64,000 nt of DNA from Prochlorococcus sp. AG-347-O22 (GCA_003278845.1 QCCX01000001.1:186001-250000); one strand, 5' to 3'. Shown: positions 1 through 12,875, counted from the stretch's first letter. A program made the numbers and translations. The notes: generated by a model from the sequence alone, not told the origin.

Positions 1-600
1 TTCCCTAACGCTTTAGTGGTTTCTGGAAGTTTCTCACGATGCGCTAAAGACTTTACTTGAGAAATTAAAGCCTTATCAGAATATTTTTTGTTTCTTTTTC
101 TCTTCATGAGCAGAAGATCTTGGGTTTCAATAACTTCTGCTATTGACTCTAACTGACTTACAAGTTCTCCTAATGTTGTTGTACGTTTAAGAATTGGTTG
201 TGCAATTGATCTTCTCCTTAGATATTTTTCAGGATATTTTGGAATATCAAATTCTTTATCAATCCAATCTTGATCATCCAAATCAAATTCATCTTCAAAA
301 TCGGAAGAATTTTCTTTGAAAACATCAGATTCCAAAACCTGAGCCTTAAGGTTAACCAGTACGGAAGCCGCAAAAAATGCTTCGCTGGTCTCAGCTAAAT
401 CCTTTTGATATGAGATTTGACTATTTGAAGATTGATTAAAAGTATAAGAGTATTGCTCTAGAAAACTATCAATTACACTTATTACATCAATATCCCATGG
501 ATCAAGCTCACCTTTACCTGCGGCGTCTTGAAGAAACTTAATCAACAATCTAGGGCCTAACTGTTGCTTATCAATAGGATTGAAATAAGATATTTTGAGA
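1..600 (-). CDS. scpA: Segregation and condensation protein A (ScpA), partial at window edge; start approximate
   Basis: Own reverse-strand translation: ...NPIDKQQLGPRLLIKFLQDAAGKGELDPWDIDVISVIDSFLEQY...AFFAASVLVNLKAQVLES..., the typical ScpA N-terminal pattern (GELDPWDIDV). Not in ORF track because it is truncated. Confidence 0.75.
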
Positions 601-672
601 TAGATAAAATATACTCACAAGATATCTTTTAATTTATTTAATGCCAAACAATATTGCATGATTTTAAAAAAA

Positions 673-2313
673 TTATATTGTTGGAGCTTTTAAGATTTCA
701 TTTGTTTTAGTTCCAGAAAAAATATTTGTTTTCACAGCACCTTTAACTGCAGTTAAATCTCGATCGACCAAATTATTGATAGATGCAATATAACTTTCGG
801 TAACTAATCTTGGGTACAAACCTATTCCAATAATCGGTAAAAGTAAACAAGCAATAATATAAACTTCCCTCGGCTCTGCATCTATAAGTTTTCGTTCTTC
901 GATTAATTTAGGATTTTCTTTACCAAAGAAAATTTCTCGTAACATTGAAAGTAGATAAATTGGAGTAAGTATTACACCAATAGCAGCTAAAGAAGCCATT
1001 ACTACCCTAAACGGAAGTGTATAAACTTCATCAGTAACAAATCCTGTAAATACCATCAATTCAGAAACAAATCCACTCATACCTGGCAAAGCCAAGGAGG
1101 CGAGGGAGCAAGCAGTCCATAGGGCAAACATAATTCTCATTTTTTGTCCTACACCACTCATTTCATCAAGTTTAAGAGTCTTGGTTCTGTCATAGGTTGC
1201 ACCAACAAGAAAAAATAAACTCGCACCTATTAATCCATGACTAACCATTTGCAGCATAGCTCCGCTTGTTCCAAGGCTACTAAAACTCCCTATACCAATA
1301 AGAACAAAACCCATATGACTTATCGAACTGTAAGCAATTTTTCTTTTAAGATTTCTTTGTGCAAAAGAAGTTAATGCAGCATAAATTATATTAACTACGC
1401 CTAGAACAATTAATAATGGGGCAAATTGAGCATGAGCAACGGGTAATAATTGTGCATTAAATCTTAAAAGAGCATATCCTCCCATCTTTAATAAAATCCC
1501 TGCCAGAAGCATATGAACAGGAGCTGTAGCCTCTCCATGAGCATCTGGAAGCCAAGTATGAAGAGGAACTATTGGTAGTTTCACACCAAATGCGATTAAA
1601 AGCCCTACATAACATAATATTTGGAATTTTTGACTAAAATCTTGAGCTGCCAAGTGAGAAAACTCAAAGTTAGGAATTTCTGTACCATAAAAACCCATTG
1701 CTAACGCAGCCAGAAGAATGAAGATAGAACTGCCAGCTGTATAAATAATGAATTTTGTCGCTGCATATTGCCGATTTTTGCCACCCCATATAGCAAGTAA
1801 TAAATAGACTGGGATTAACTCAAGTTCCCAAGTTAGAAAGAATAAAAGCATATCTTGCACGGCAAACACAGCGATTTGCCCACCATCCATAACCAATATC
1901 AAAAAGAAAAATAACTTTGGTTTGAACTTGACTGGCCATGCAGCAAGAACTGCTAAAGCAGTGATAAAACTAGTCAATAATATTAACGGCATAGACATAC
2001 CATCAGCGCCAACAGACCAAGTAAGACCTAAATCAGGGAGCCAACTAATATTTTCTTTCAGTTGAACATTTTCATTACTAATATCAAAGCCATTTATATA
2101 TGAACCTACAGTTATTAAAAAAGTAATTAATGCAATAGACAAGGCAAACCATCTCACCTCTTTGCCGTCCCCTTTGTCTGGGAAAAAAGGTATTACAAAT
2201 GCACTACCAATTGGGAATAAAATTGAAGCAGATAACCAAGGAAAATTAGACAATCCAGCTCCCAAAGTTCCCAACATTTGTGTTGCAAAACTTGTATAAA
2301 AATAAGTACTCAA
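673..2313 (-). CDS. ndhD: NAD(P)H-quinone oxidoreductase subunit 4 (NdhD)
   Basis: 546 aa; proton-pumping antiporter-like motifs ([58 protein letters not shown]). Confidence 0.95.
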   Translation of the reverse strand: MSTYFYTSFATQMLGTLGAGLSNFPWLSASILFPIGSAFVIPFFPDKGDGKEVRWFALSIALITFLITVGSYINGFDISNENVQLKENISWLPDLGLTWSVGADGMSMPLILLTSFITALAVLAAWPVKFKPKLFFFLILVMDGGQIAVFAVQDMLLFFLTWELELIPVYLLLAIWGGKNRQYAATKFIIYTAGSSIFILLAALAMGFYGTEIPNFEFSHLAAQDFSQKFQILCYVGLLIAFGVKLPIVPLHTWLPDAHGEATAPVHMLLAGILLKMGGYALLRFNAQLLPVAHAQFAPLLIVLGVVNIIYAALTSFAQRNLKRKIAYSSISHMGFVLIGIGSFSSLGTSGAMLQMVSHGLIGASLFFLVGATYDRTKTLKLDEMSGVGQKMRIMFALWTACSLASLALPGMSGFVSELMVFTGFVTDEVYTLPFRVVMASLAAIGVILTPIYLLSMLREIFFGKENPKLIEERKLIDAEPREVYIIACLLLPIIGIGLYPRLVTESYIASINNLVDRDLTAVKGAVKTNIFSGTKTNEILKAPTI

Positions 2314-2398
2314 TTTAATAAGAAATTTATCTTAAATAAAGTCTAGAAATTTTCTGCATTTTTTCACCCCAATGGACAGTGAAGACACACAATTGTAA

Positions 2399-4420
2399 TT
2401 AAGAAACTTGAGGAGATTGAAAACCAAATATAGCAACTAGTAAAATTACACCTCCAAAAACAATAAGCGCATAAAATTGAGCCCTACCAGTTTCAAAATA
2501 TTTTAAACCTTCTCCACTACCTAAAGTTACAAGTCCAGTAAGATTTACGACGCCATCAACAACCTTAGAATCAACCTCTAAAACTTCTTTAGCAAGTTTT
2601 CTACTACCCTTAACAAAAAGTTTTTCATTAATATCATCTAGGTACCATTTATTGGATAAAAATCGGTTGATACTAGGAAACTTTTCGGCAAATAACACTG
2701 ATAAATTAATTTTTTTCACAAAATATGCCTGATAAGCAATAATGATTCCAGCTGATGCAATAAGTACTGACGCAAGTGCTAAAGGCAAAAATTCTTTTAA
2801 TTCGAAAGCTTTTGCAGCAGTCTCCGCTTCTTCAGGATCTAGTAAATTTGCAATTTTGCTATCCCATGGAAGTCCCATAAAACCTATAATTAAAGAGGGC
2901 ACAGCTAAAAATACCAAGGGAAATGTCATTGACCAGGGTGACTCATGAATAGAGCCATGTTCTTCATGCTCTTCTTCATTTTCTTCATCTAGGTTTGTTT
3001 TAGAGGCTATTAGAAGCTGTTTTTGCAATTCTTTATTCTCCCCTCTAAAATCTCCTTCAAATGTCAAGAAATAAAGCCTAAACATATAAAAAGCAGTCAT
3101 GCCTGCTGTTAGAAGTCCTATGAACCAAAAAGCTGGGAATGATATAAAAGCATTTCCGAGTATCTCGTCTTTACTCCAAAAACCTGCCAATGGGGGAATT
3201 CCACTAATTGCTACACAACCTATTAAAAATGTTGTTGATGTATATGGCATTCTTTTTCTTAAACCGCCCATCAATCTCATATCTTGAGCTAACACAGGCT
3301 GATGGCCAACTACTTCTTCCATAGCATGTATTACTGAACCAGATCCCAAAAATAGCATTGCTTTAAAGCAAGCATGAGTTACTAAATGAAAAATTCCTGC
3401 AACTGGTGCTCCACAACCCATCGCGAGCATCATATACCCAAGCTGAGAAACTGTGCTGTATGCTAAACCTTTTTTTAAATCCATTTGTGTCAAAGCTATA
3501 GAGGCTCCTAAAAAACAAGTAATGGTACCAACTAAAGCGATAATGAACTGAATAGAGGGGAATATTGAATACAAAGGTTGAAGTCTTGCTACAAGAAAGA
3601 TTCCTGCTGCAACCATTGTTGCAGCATGGATAAGTGCAGAAATTGGTGTAGGGCCTTCCATCGCATCAGGCAACCACACATGAAGAGGAAACTGAGCGGA
3701 TTTAGCCATTGGTCCTAGAAAAACTAAAAAACAAAGTAATAAAGCAGCCCAAATGGGTATCGAATGGTCAGATATCGATTGAGAAATTCCAGTAGCTATT
3801 TCATTAAAATCAAAACTATTTGTTGCCCAAAATAGGCCAAGAATTCCTAGTAATAAACCAAAATCCCCCACTCTATTAACAACAAATGCTTTTTGTGCAG
3901 CGTGTGCAGCGCCTTCCCTGTCATACCAAAAACCAACTAATAAATAAGAACACATCCCAACTAATTCCCAAAAAACATAAATTTCTAATAAATTTGGACT
4001 AACTATTAATCCCATCATTGAACTACTAAATAATGCTAAATATGTAAAAAATCTGACATATCCTTTGTCATGTGCCATGTAACCATGAGAGTAAATCATT
4101 ACCAGCAAAGTTATTGTGGTTACTAACGCAAGCATTACACTCCCCAAAGGATCAAGGACAAATCCCATTGGAATTGTGAAATCGCCTGCATTGGCCCATA
4201 CAAATAATTTTTCTACCGATTGATAACCATTAATTTGTTCAATTAAAGCTTTATAACTAATTACCGCAGAAATCCCAACGAAAGAAATCAGACCTACAGA
4301 AACAATTTCTCTTGAATTATTAATTTTCTTGTTAAGGCTTATTAGTCCTAAGCCAGAAAGCACTGCTCCAATAAGTGGGAAAACGGGAATTAACCAGGCA
4401 ATTTCTGAAGCTTGTGGCAT
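2399..4420 (-). CDS. ndhF: NAD(P)H-quinone oxidoreductase subunit 5 (NdhF)
   Basis: 673 aa; FWELVGMCSYLLVGFWYDR, FPLHVWLPDAMEGPTPISALIHAATMVAAGIFL motifs; adjacent to ndhD. Confidence 0.95.
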   Translation of the reverse strand: MPQASEIAWLIPVFPLIGAVLSGLGLISLNKKINNSREIVSVGLISFVGISAVISYKALIEQINGYQSVEKLFVWANAGDFTIPMGFVLDPLGSVMLALVTTITLLVMIYSHGYMAHDKGYVRFFTYLALFSSSMMGLIVSPNLLEIYVFWELVGMCSYLLVGFWYDREGAAHAAQKAFVVNRVGDFGLLLGILGLFWATNSFDFNEIATGISQSISDHSIPIWAALLLCFLVFLGPMAKSAQFPLHVWLPDAMEGPTPISALIHAATMVAAGIFLVARLQPLYSIFPSIQFIIALVGTITCFLGASIALTQMDLKKGLAYSTVSQLGYMMLAMGCGAPVAGIFHLVTHACFKAMLFLGSGSVIHAMEEVVGHQPVLAQDMRLMGGLRKRMPYTSTTFLIGCVAISGIPPLAGFWSKDEILGNAFISFPAFWFIGLLTAGMTAFYMFRLYFLTFEGDFRGENKELQKQLLIASKTNLDEENEEEHEEHGSIHESPWSMTFPLVFLAVPSLIIGFMGLPWDSKIANLLDPEEAETAAKAFELKEFLPLALASVLIASAGIIIAYQAYFVKKINLSVLFAEKFPSINRFLSNKWYLDDINEKLFVKGSRKLAKEVLEVDSKVVDGVVNLTGLVTLGSGEGLKYFETGRAQFYALIVFGGVILLVAIFGFQSPQVS

Positions 4421-4453
4421 TTTTTAAAGAACTTATATTTTGATTTTAAACTG

Positions 4454-5182
4454 TCAATTGAAAAATTCAGACAAAAATGATGAATTAAATGTTTTAACAG
4501 CAATATTTATATATTGATGAGACCACCAAAGTACGCCTATTGCAATTAATATACCAACTTGAGATAACCTAAAAAATTCTTTAATCTTAAATTCTTGCCT
4601 CCCCTCAAGTATCGCCAAGAAAGGGATTATGGAAGTATTTTTTTTAAAATTTTCAAATTCTTCTCCAAATCTAAATGCTAATCTCTTATCACCATGCCAG
4701 ATTGCAAAAAGGTGATGCAAAACTAAGCCAATAGATGTCACCAATGTGAATGATGTACCAATCCATAAAGTATGAGCAAAACACCAAATTATCTGACCAA
4801 ATGCTTGTGGATGTCTTGTGATTCGCATTATCCCAGTCCCATAGATTCGTACTTTAGGTTTTAAAACTGAAGGAATTTCTAGCAAATTGTAAGTAGCGGG
4901 ATATAAAAATAAAAAACTTATTGCAGTTAAGAACCAAACGACCATAAAAACAAAATTATTGCCCTGTAAATTCCATAATCTGATTCCGTCATATCTATGA
5001 GCCAAAAAATAACTAATCAAGATAATTGCAGATGGCAAACTTAAAAAAACAAAACATAACCTCCATAACCTTGGGCCTATGATAGATTCTGCCTTGATTC
5101 TTAAAGCTGCCCCACCACTATGAATTACGGCAAAAATCAAAATCAAAAATAAGATTATTAAGGAAGTTTTATGAGTCTCCAT
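4454..5182 (-). CDS. NnrU-family membrane protein, candidate 15-cis-zeta-carotene isomerase (Z-ISO)
   Basis: 242 aa multi-TM; IHSGGAALR N-terminus and RITRHPQAFGQIIWCFAHTLWIGTS motif typical of NnrU/Z-ISO. Confidence 0.7.
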   Translation of the reverse strand: METHKTSLIILFLILIFAVIHSGGAALRIKAESIIGPRLWRLCFVFLSLPSAIILISYFLAHRYDGIRLWNLQGNNFVFMVVWFLTAISFLFLYPATYNLLEIPSVLKPKVRIYGTGIMRITRHPQAFGQIIWCFAHTLWIGTSFTLVTSIGLVLHHLFAIWHGDKRLAFRFGEEFENFKKNTSIIPFLAILEGRQEFKIKEFFRLSQVGILIAIGVLWWSHQYINIAVKTFNSSFLSEFFN

Positions 5183-5265
5183 ATATTAAAATTATTCAAA
5201 TAATTTTTGTTCTTAACAAGAATGCACCTAAGCATTAGAATTATAAGTAATTGTAGGCATAATAG

Positions 5266-6210
5266 ATGCCAGAATTACCATTTACACTCGACCAATTAAG
5301 AATACTAAAAGCTATAGCAGCTCAAGGAAGTTTTAAAAAAGCTGCAGATCTCTTATATGTAACCCAACCTGCCGTAAGTTTACAAATACAAAATCTAGAA
5401 AAACAACTTGAAATCACAATTTTCGACAGAGGTGGTAGGAAGGCCCTATTGACTGAAGCAGGAAGACTATTACTTGATTATTGCGAACGAATTTTGAATC
5501 AATGCGACGAAGCTTGTAAGGCTATTGAAGATTTAAATAGCTTAAAAGGAGGAACTCTTGTCATTGGAGCCAGCCAAACAACTGGAACTTATTTAATGCC
5601 GAGAATGATAGGACTATTTAGACAAAAATACCCTGATGTGTCTGTTCAGTTGCAAGTTCACAGTACTAGAAGAACTGGCTGGAGTGTCGCCAATGGACAA
5701 ATTGACTTAGCTATTATTGGCGGACAATTACCTGGAGATTTAGAAAATTTGCTACAAGTAATTCCATATGCCACAGATGAATTGGCATTAGTTTTACCCT
5801 CTAAACACCCCCTTTCTGCCAAAAAAGAGCTTTTAAAAGAAGACTTATACAAATTAAATTTCGTAACATTAGACTCTCAATCTACGACAAGAAAAGTTGT
5901 TGACAAACTTCTTAAAGACTCTGGGCTTGATATTCAAAGATTAAAAATTGAGATGGAACTTAACTCTCTTGAAGCAATCAAAAATGCAGTTCAATCAGGA
6001 TTAGGAGCTTCCTTTTTGCCAGTTGTTTCTATTGAAAGAGAATTATCTGCTGGAACAATCCACAAAGCATTTGTTGCTGACTTAGAGGTTAAAAGAGAAC
6101 TGAAATTAATTACAAATCCTTCAAGATATACATCAAGAGCATCAGAGGTCTTTAAAAAAAATATTCTGCCTCAATTTGCTAGTTTAGAAAGCCCTTTGAG
6201 GCATATATAA
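5266..6210 (+). CDS. rbcR: LysR-type transcriptional regulator, RbcR/CbbR-like
   Basis: 314 aa; N-terminal HTH ([43 protein letters not shown]) and LysR substrate-binding domain. Confidence 0.85.
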   Translation: MPELPFTLDQLRILKAIAAQGSFKKAADLLYVTQPAVSLQIQNLEKQLEITIFDRGGRKALLTEAGRLLLDYCERILNQCDEACKAIEDLNSLKGGTLVIGASQTTGTYLMPRMIGLFRQKYPDVSVQLQVHSTRRTGWSVANGQIDLAIIGGQLPGDLENLLQVIPYATDELALVLPSKHPLSAKKELLKEDLYKLNFVTLDSQSTTRKVVDKLLKDSGLDIQRLKIEMELNSLEAIKNAVQSGLGASFLPVVSIERELSAGTIHKAFVADLEVKRELKLITNPSRYTSRASEVFKKNILPQFASLESPLRHI

Positions 6211-6216
6211 TTTCGA

Positions 6217-6840
6217 TCAAAACTGAATTGCTTCTTTGTTAATACCTACCCCGCCGTCTTCAGCTTGTCCGTCACCTTTGATTATAAATTTATTTTCATT
6301 TACGTCAGTCTGATAAACGCACTTAACTATTGGCTTATCTCTTATGGAACCAATATAAGCAAAAGTATTCATCCTTTGCTTACATTCTCTTACATCTTCA
6401 TTACTAATTGCGCCCTGTTTTTGTAACACTGTCCAATTCTCTCTTCTAATAACACAACCTGGCTGAAGAGCTGGTTGCGTTACAAAACTCGTAGATGGAT
6501 TTAGAGTCGTATACATTTCAACATCAATTACAAAAGCACTAGCTCCCCATTGTCTGCAAAATTCAGGATCAGGAACAGCCATATCTAGTTGTTGTTGACT
6601 TGCTATATTTCCCTGTCCGCCATCAGTTGTACTGGTAATAGCGCTCCCGATACCAACTCCTAAAATTAAAACTCCAGCAAGTACGGCAATGGTTCCTGTA
6701 CTAAAATTGATCTTTTGTTCAGAAGAAGCAGGCAATCTATTGCTTCTTTGACCATACGAATCCATATCCTTTGGATTTGGTGGATAATAACTTCTATTTG
6801 AGCCTCTTCTTGGCCTTCTATTTGAGGATGATCTATTCAC
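6217..6840 (-). CDS. DUF3172-like conserved cyanobacterial protein
   Basis: 207 aa; Ser/Arg-rich N-terminus, one TM segment, [25 protein letters not shown] region. Confidence 0.65.
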   Translation of the reverse strand: MNRSSSNRRPRRGSNRSYYPPNPKDMDSYGQRSNRLPASSEQKINFSTGTIAVLAGVLILGVGIGSAITSTTDGGQGNIASQQQLDMAVPDPEFCRQWGASAFVIDVEMYTTLNPSTSFVTQPALQPGCVIRRENWTVLQKQGAISNEDVRECKQRMNTFAYIGSIRDKPIVKCVYQTDVNENKFIIKGDGQAEDGGVGINKEAIQF

Positions 6841-7184
6841 AGCACTTCATTTGTCTTTGGTAAACCCATTGAATAATTCAACACTCTACAATCAGGGTTA
6901 TAGCTAAGCTGACCATTTTGAAGCAAAAATTTAATCAAACCTTCAATTTCTGATCCTATTTTTCGAAGTTCATAATCATCTAAATCCTTTCCTGCTCTCT
7001 CATTTATTAATTCATTGAATTTTTTATTTATTTTGTTTAGAGAATCTTCGTTCCAAATAAATTCGTTATCGGGATCTAAATCAAGAGTTAGTTTATTGGG
7101 ATGAAACTTTAATTCCTCATCTATCACTTCGGCAGTAAAAATTCTTACATGCCTAGTAGTCGATTTTAAAAGCATTTTTTCCAT
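6837..7184 (-). CDS. ndhM: NAD(P)H-quinone oxidoreductase subunit M (NdhM)
   Basis: 115 aa; [15 protein letters not shown]...[14 protein letters not shown]...[28 protein letters not shown]. Confidence 0.92.
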   Translation of the reverse strand: MEKMLLKSTTRHVRIFTAEVIDEELKFHPNKLTLDLDPDNEFIWNEDSLNKINKKFNELINERAGKDLDDYELRKIGSEIEGLIKFLLQNGQLSYNPDCRVLNYSMGLPKTNEVL

Positions 7185-7232
7185 AATTTTACGAAATAAT
7201 CAACGAAAAAAACTATTATGTTCTAACTTTAA

Positions 7233-8675
<1,443 letters not shown>

Positions 8676-8715
8676 GATTTACATTCCAATAATTTAAAAA
8701 TTCATCTAAAACTTT

Positions 8716-9624
8716 TTGAAAAATTCAATTTCTCAACTAGATCAAGCATATGAGATATGCCGAAAAGAAACCCAAAAATGGGCTAAAACCTTTTACTTGG
8801 GGACCCTTCTACTACCTGTAGAGAAAAGAAAAGCTATTTGGGCTATTTATGTTTGGTGTAGAAGAACAGATGAAATAATGGATAGCTTAGAAGCTTCCAC
8901 TAAATCGCAAGATGAACTTGCAGAAAATTTAAATGCATGGGAAGAAAATACAAAGAATGTTTTTAAAGGCAACATTAAATCAGAATTAGATGCCGTTCTA
9001 TTAGACACCATCGAAAAATATCCACAAAGTATTCAACCTTACCTAGACATGATAGATGGGCAGAGAATGGATCTTAATAAATTTAGATACAAAGATTTTG
9101 ATGAATTAAAACTCTATTGTTATAGAGTCGCAGGGACAGTTGGTTTGATGACCCAGAATGTCATGGGGATTGATAGTGCTTACACATCCGCTCCATGGAG
9201 TGCCAAACCTGACCCCTCAGAAGCTGCTATAGCTTTAGGCATAGCTAATCAATTAACAAATATATTAAGAGATGTCGGCGAAGATAGGCAAAGAGGTAGA
9301 ATTTATCTTCCTCAAGAAGATATTGAAAAATTTAATTATTCTGAAGAAAAACTTTTAAAAGGTGAAATAAACAAACAATGGAAAGCACTAATGAACTTTC
9401 AATTAACTAGGGCTCGCGATTGGTTCCAGAAATCTGAAGATGGAATCAAATGGTTATCTTCTGACGCGAGATGGCCTGTTTGGACATCCTTACGTCTTTA
9501 CAGAGGAATATTAGATTCTATAGAAAGGCTAGACTATGATGTTTTTAATAATAGAGCTTTTGTAAAAAATTCAGTAAAAGCTTTTGAAATTCCTATATCT
9601 TTTTTAATTTCTCGAATTAAATGA
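8716..9624 (+). CDS. crtB: Phytoene synthase (TTG start)
   Basis: 302 aa; KTFYLGTLLLPVEKRKAIWAIYVWCRRTDEIMD, ALGIANQLTNILRDVGEDRQRGRIYLP; directly follows crtP. Confidence 0.95.
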   Translation: MKNSISQLDQAYEICRKETQKWAKTFYLGTLLLPVEKRKAIWAIYVWCRRTDEIMDSLEASTKSQDELAENLNAWEENTKNVFKGNIKSELDAVLLDTIEKYPQSIQPYLDMIDGQRMDLNKFRYKDFDELKLYCYRVAGTVGLMTQNVMGIDSAYTSAPWSAKPDPSEAAIALGIANQLTNILRDVGEDRQRGRIYLPQEDIEKFNYSEEKLLKGEINKQWKALMNFQLTRARDWFQKSEDGIKWLSSDARWPVWTSLRLYRGILDSIERLDYDVFNNRAFVKNSVKAFEIPISFLISRIK

Positions 9625-10044
9625 CTAAGCAGGAGTCTTCTGATTAGCTAACAAATCTTTTAATTTAGATAGTTCTCCAGCCCATCTTGGATCAGGAGCT
9701 TCTAAGTTAGGAGCATCACTGTGAACAATTTTCTTAAAGTCTTTCCTCTTCTTATTCTTATTAGATTTTCCACTATTTCTTTTATTTGAAGCAGAATCTT
9801 TCTTTTCTGAAAGCTCTACTCTTAATTTAGAACCATTAAATTCAAAACCATTTAACTTTTGAATTAATAAATTAGCATTATCTTCATTATTAGAAGTCGC
9901 AAAACCAAACCCTCTGCATTCCTTAGTTTCCTTATCTAAAACTGCTTTAAATCTAATCGAATCAGAAACTGACTTTAAAAGTGTATCAAATTCTTTTGGA
10001 TTAAATCCTTGTGGTAAGTTGCCAATGTAGATGCGAATACTCAT
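9625..10044 (-). CDS. RRM-domain RNA-binding protein
   Basis: 139 aa; RNP2 IYIGNLP and RNP1 RGFGFATS, basic C-terminal tail. Confidence 0.85.
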   Translation of the reverse strand: MSIRIYIGNLPQGFNPKEFDTLLKSVSDSIRFKAVLDKETKECRGFGFATSNNEDNANLLIQKLNGFEFNGSKLRVELSEKKDSASNKRNSGKSNKNKKRKDFKKIVHSDAPNLEAPDPRWAGELSKLKDLLANQKTPA

Positions 10045-10102
10045 AAATTTTTTAAAATGATTTTGAAGTCTGAACTTCTAAACAAAACTAAGCTATGTGT
10101 AT

Positions 10103-11320
10103 TTAATCACATTTTGGCGCATTTTGTTCAATCCATCGCTTTGCTTTATAAATAGCTTCATCAAAATTATTCAATCTATTATATGCAAGTTCCTTAGAAA
10201 GATACTGTAAAAGCTCTCCCAATATAGGTCCATCCTTGATTTCCAAATTTTTTTTAATTACATCACCATTAACTAAGTTTGAGGGATGAAATAATTTATC
10301 ATTGTTGTCACGCCATCTATGAAGCCAATCTAATTGTAAGTTTTGAGGTAAATAAAAAATAAAAGATGGCAGAAACATTTCTAATTCTTGATGTAATTTA
10401 AATCTATCAAATTCATCTAACTGAACGATATTTTTGTTTTTCAAGAAAAAGTGCCATTTTCGCAATAACTTAGTTTTTGCAATATCAGCTTTACTAAATT
10501 TCAGTTTCTCTAAAGTTACAACATCTAAGATTTGAGCAATAAAAAATGATGGTAAATATTTATCTTTTTCTTCTTGATCAAGTTCTCCATAATTAATTTT
10601 CTCTAAATCCAAAAAAAAAGAATCTTCAAATAAATTTTCAGTATCAAATATATTTAATTTTTTTATCAACAACACTGCATCAAGAGCATTTGCTCCATTT
10701 ACTATTTTCTGTATTTCATAAGTAATTCTCTCCTTTGCAACAAGATATAAGTTCCCTTTATTTTTTTTTATAAAATCAACTAATCTTAAATCAATTTTAA
10801 AATTCAGTTCTGAAACAAATCGAAAACATCTTAAAATTCGTAAAGGATCATTTAATAAATTGTTTTCAGAATGAGTTCTAAGCAAAGAAATCTCAAGATC
10901 TTTAAGACCATTTAATGGATCAAACAAACTCTTCTTATCAAATAAAAAAGCAATTGAATTAATCGAAAAGTCTCTAGAACATAAATCTCCCTCTATGGAA
11001 GATGAAACTTGATTAGCAATATCAATATAAATATTATTAAGAATAATTCTTACTACTTCTCTTTTTTTATCTAAAATTATAAATTTTGATCCAATATTAT
11101 CTGCAATCTTTTTACCAATTTCAATTGCATTTACAGGCACCACAATATCAACATCTAACTTTTCAGTTTTTCTTCCCAAAATAATATCTCTTATATAACC
11201 ACCAACCAAATATGATCCCTTAGGTAAAAAACCTAAGATTAAATCCAAATTATGAAATTTTATACTTGTTTCTATTTCATCAATTATTAGTGTATGATTT
11301 GTGTGAAAGCTATTTTTCAT
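10103..11320 (-). CDS. cca: CCA-adding / poly(A) polymerase family tRNA nucleotidyltransferase
   Basis: YLVGGYIRDIILGRKTEKLDVDIVV, RDFSINSIAF, DPLRILRCFRF. Track start (11374) overlaps ycf34; the internal Met (MKNSFHTNH) at 11320 is favoured. Confidence 0.88.
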   Translation of the reverse strand: MKNSFHTNHTLIIDEIETSIKFHNLDLILGFLPKGSYLVGGYIRDIILGRKTEKLDVDIVVPVNAIEIGKKIADNIGSKFIILDKKREVVRIILNNIYIDIANQVSSSIEGDLCSRDFSINSIAFLFDKKSLFDPLNGLKDLEISLLRTHSENNLLNDPLRILRCFRFVSELNFKIDLRLVDFIKKNKGNLYLVAKERITYEIQKIVNGANALDAVLLIKKLNIFDTENLFEDSFFLDLEKINYGELDQEEKDKYLPSFFIAQILDVVTLEKLKFSKADIAKTKLLRKWHFFLKNKNIVQLDEFDRFKLHQELEMFLPSFIFYLPQNLQLDWLHRWRDNNDKLFHPSNLVNGDVIKKNLEIKDGPILGELLQYLSKELAYNRLNNFDEAIYKAKRWIEQNAPKCD

Positions 11321-11330
11321 ATTATTTATT

Positions 11331-11582
11331 ATGTGCATTTGCATCAACTGTAAATGGGTTGATAGATGTATCACATATCATGATGTTGAGAATAATCATG
11401 GTGTTGATCATATTTGTGATCTACCTGATTTTAAAGCAAAAAAACCATTCATTCATGTCAATATAGTTAAAGATAATAAAGGTGATTATAAAACTGATTG
11501 GGATGTTCAATCTTGTGAAAGTTTTGAAAATGAATTTGGAAAATGGTCTAAGTTTAATCCAGGTATGGAATTACCTGTTTAA
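11331..11582 (+). CDS. ycf34: Ycf34-like Cys-rich (Fe-S candidate) protein
   Basis: 83 aa; MCICINCKWVDRCITYHDVE start, HVNI...WDVQSCESF...GKW pattern of Ycf34. Confidence 0.85.
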   Translation: MCICINCKWVDRCITYHDVENNHGVDHICDLPDFKAKKPFIHVNIVKDNKGDYKTDWDVQSCESFENEFGKWSKFNPGMELPV

Positions 11583-11591
11583 AGGTAATAA

Positions 11592-12245
11592 ATGACAAAT
11601 AAACTCATTCAGGGAGCAAATTACTCTACATTAGTGATTCATAGCACAGATAATTCTTTTGGCTTTGGGTATAGAAAAAACAATGACCTAGAATCTGATA
11701 AATTATTTATCAAGAGATTTGATAATGACCTTTGCAACAACTTAATAAATGATCTTAACAAATTCATTTCCAAAGAAAATTTACAAAAAATAAATAAGTT
11801 ATCTGTCAGCATAGGGCCAGCAAATTTTAATGCTTCACGACTAATTGTAGTTTTAGCAAGAACTATCTCACAACAAATAAATTGCCCTCTTGACAGTTTT
11901 AGTTCATTTGAAATCATGGCAAAAAGAATTGCATCAAAAAATAATACCTTAAAAAACAAAAAATCATTCTGGATTTTCAAAAATTTAAAACGTAAGGGTT
12001 TTATTGCAGGTAAATATGAAATTTGTGTTAACAAAAAAAACTCCTCGGATCTAATCATTCGAGAAACAATCTTACCAAAAGTTGTCAAAGAACTTGATAG
12101 TAAAGAACTTTCTTTTGAAGCTACTTATGATGATAAAAAAGATTTGAAAGAACTATTAGATTTATCAAATAAAAATTTATTAAATTCAAATATAGATTCC
12201 TGGAAAAAAGTTTTGCCTCTTTACCCTATTTCTCCAATTAACTAA
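11592..12245 (+). CDS. tsaB: TsaB/YeaZ-like t6A biosynthesis protein (divergent)
   Basis: 217 aa; LSVSIGPANFNASRLIVVLARTISQQINCPLDSFSSFEIMAKRI aligns by eye with the TsaB GPGSFTGLRIG...SSLEALA region. Confidence 0.65.
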   Translation: MTNKLIQGANYSTLVIHSTDNSFGFGYRKNNDLESDKLFIKRFDNDLCNNLINDLNKFISKENLQKINKLSVSIGPANFNASRLIVVLARTISQQINCPLDSFSSFEIMAKRIASKNNTLKNKKSFWIFKNLKRKGFIAGKYEICVNKKNSSDLIIRETILPKVVKELDSKELSFEATYDDKKDLKELLDLSNKNLLNSNIDSWKKVLPLYPISPIN

Positions 12246-12249
12246 ATAT

Positions 12250-12870
12250 TCATCCAATCAAATTATTAATTTTATCTTGAAGTTGCATTGTTACAGAATT
12301 CAGATCATGTCTTGATGAACTTTGTGGAGGCTGAACAGGTTTACCCACTTTAATAACTATTTTTGAAAACAAAGGAATAAAGCATCTAAATCTTATTAGT
12401 CTATGTGAATTAACTATTGCAACAGGCAATAATAATTTTTGATTTTTAAAGGCTAATAATGCTGCACCTTGTTTGGGCTTATTAACTCGACCATTTTTTT
12501 GACGAGTGCCATCAATAAAAATTCCAATAGAATTATCATCTGATAATTTATTACATGCTGTTTTAATTGTATTTTTATCAACAATTCCTCTTTTCACAGG
12601 ATACGCTCCACAAGCCTTGATAATAAAGCCGAGGAAAGGGATTCTAAAAAGCTCTGCCTTGGCCATAAAAGATATATTACGTCCAAGGGCATGTCCTAAT
12701 AAAGGAGGGTCAAGTAAAGAACCATGATTAGAAACCATGATAAAGGAATCTTTTTGCGGAATATTGTCTCTACCTATTAAATGACCTTTAAATACAAATT
12801 TATAAATAGGAAATACAAAAAGCTTGCTAACTAATTCATAGATTAATTTTTGAATAGTATGATTTTTCAT
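12250..12870 (-). CDS. plsC: 1-acyl-sn-glycerol-3-phosphate acyltransferase
   Basis: 206 aa; VSNHGSLLDPPLL (HX4D variant NHGSLLD), FIDGTRQKNGRVNKPKQGAALLA. Confidence 0.88.
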   Translation of the reverse strand: MKNHTIQKLIYELVSKLFVFPIYKFVFKGHLIGRDNIPQKDSFIMVSNHGSLLDPPLLGHALGRNISFMAKAELFRIPFLGFIIKACGAYPVKRGIVDKNTIKTACNKLSDDNSIGIFIDGTRQKNGRVNKPKQGAALLAFKNQKLLLPVAIVNSHRLIRFRCFIPLFSKIVIKVGKPVQPPQSSSRHDLNSVTMQLQDKINNLIG

Positions 12871-12875
12871 ACAAA

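Noticed and set aside
2742-3287. Small + strand ORFs 2742..2948 and 3099..3287
   Set aside because: Antisense inside well-supported ndhF; low-quality protein composition.
11266-11466. ORF 11266..11466 (+)
   Set aside because: Alternative frame across the ycf34/cca start region; ycf34 is the supported gene.
11639-12088. 149-aa ORF on - strand
   Set aside because: Antisense to tsaB; shadow ORF.
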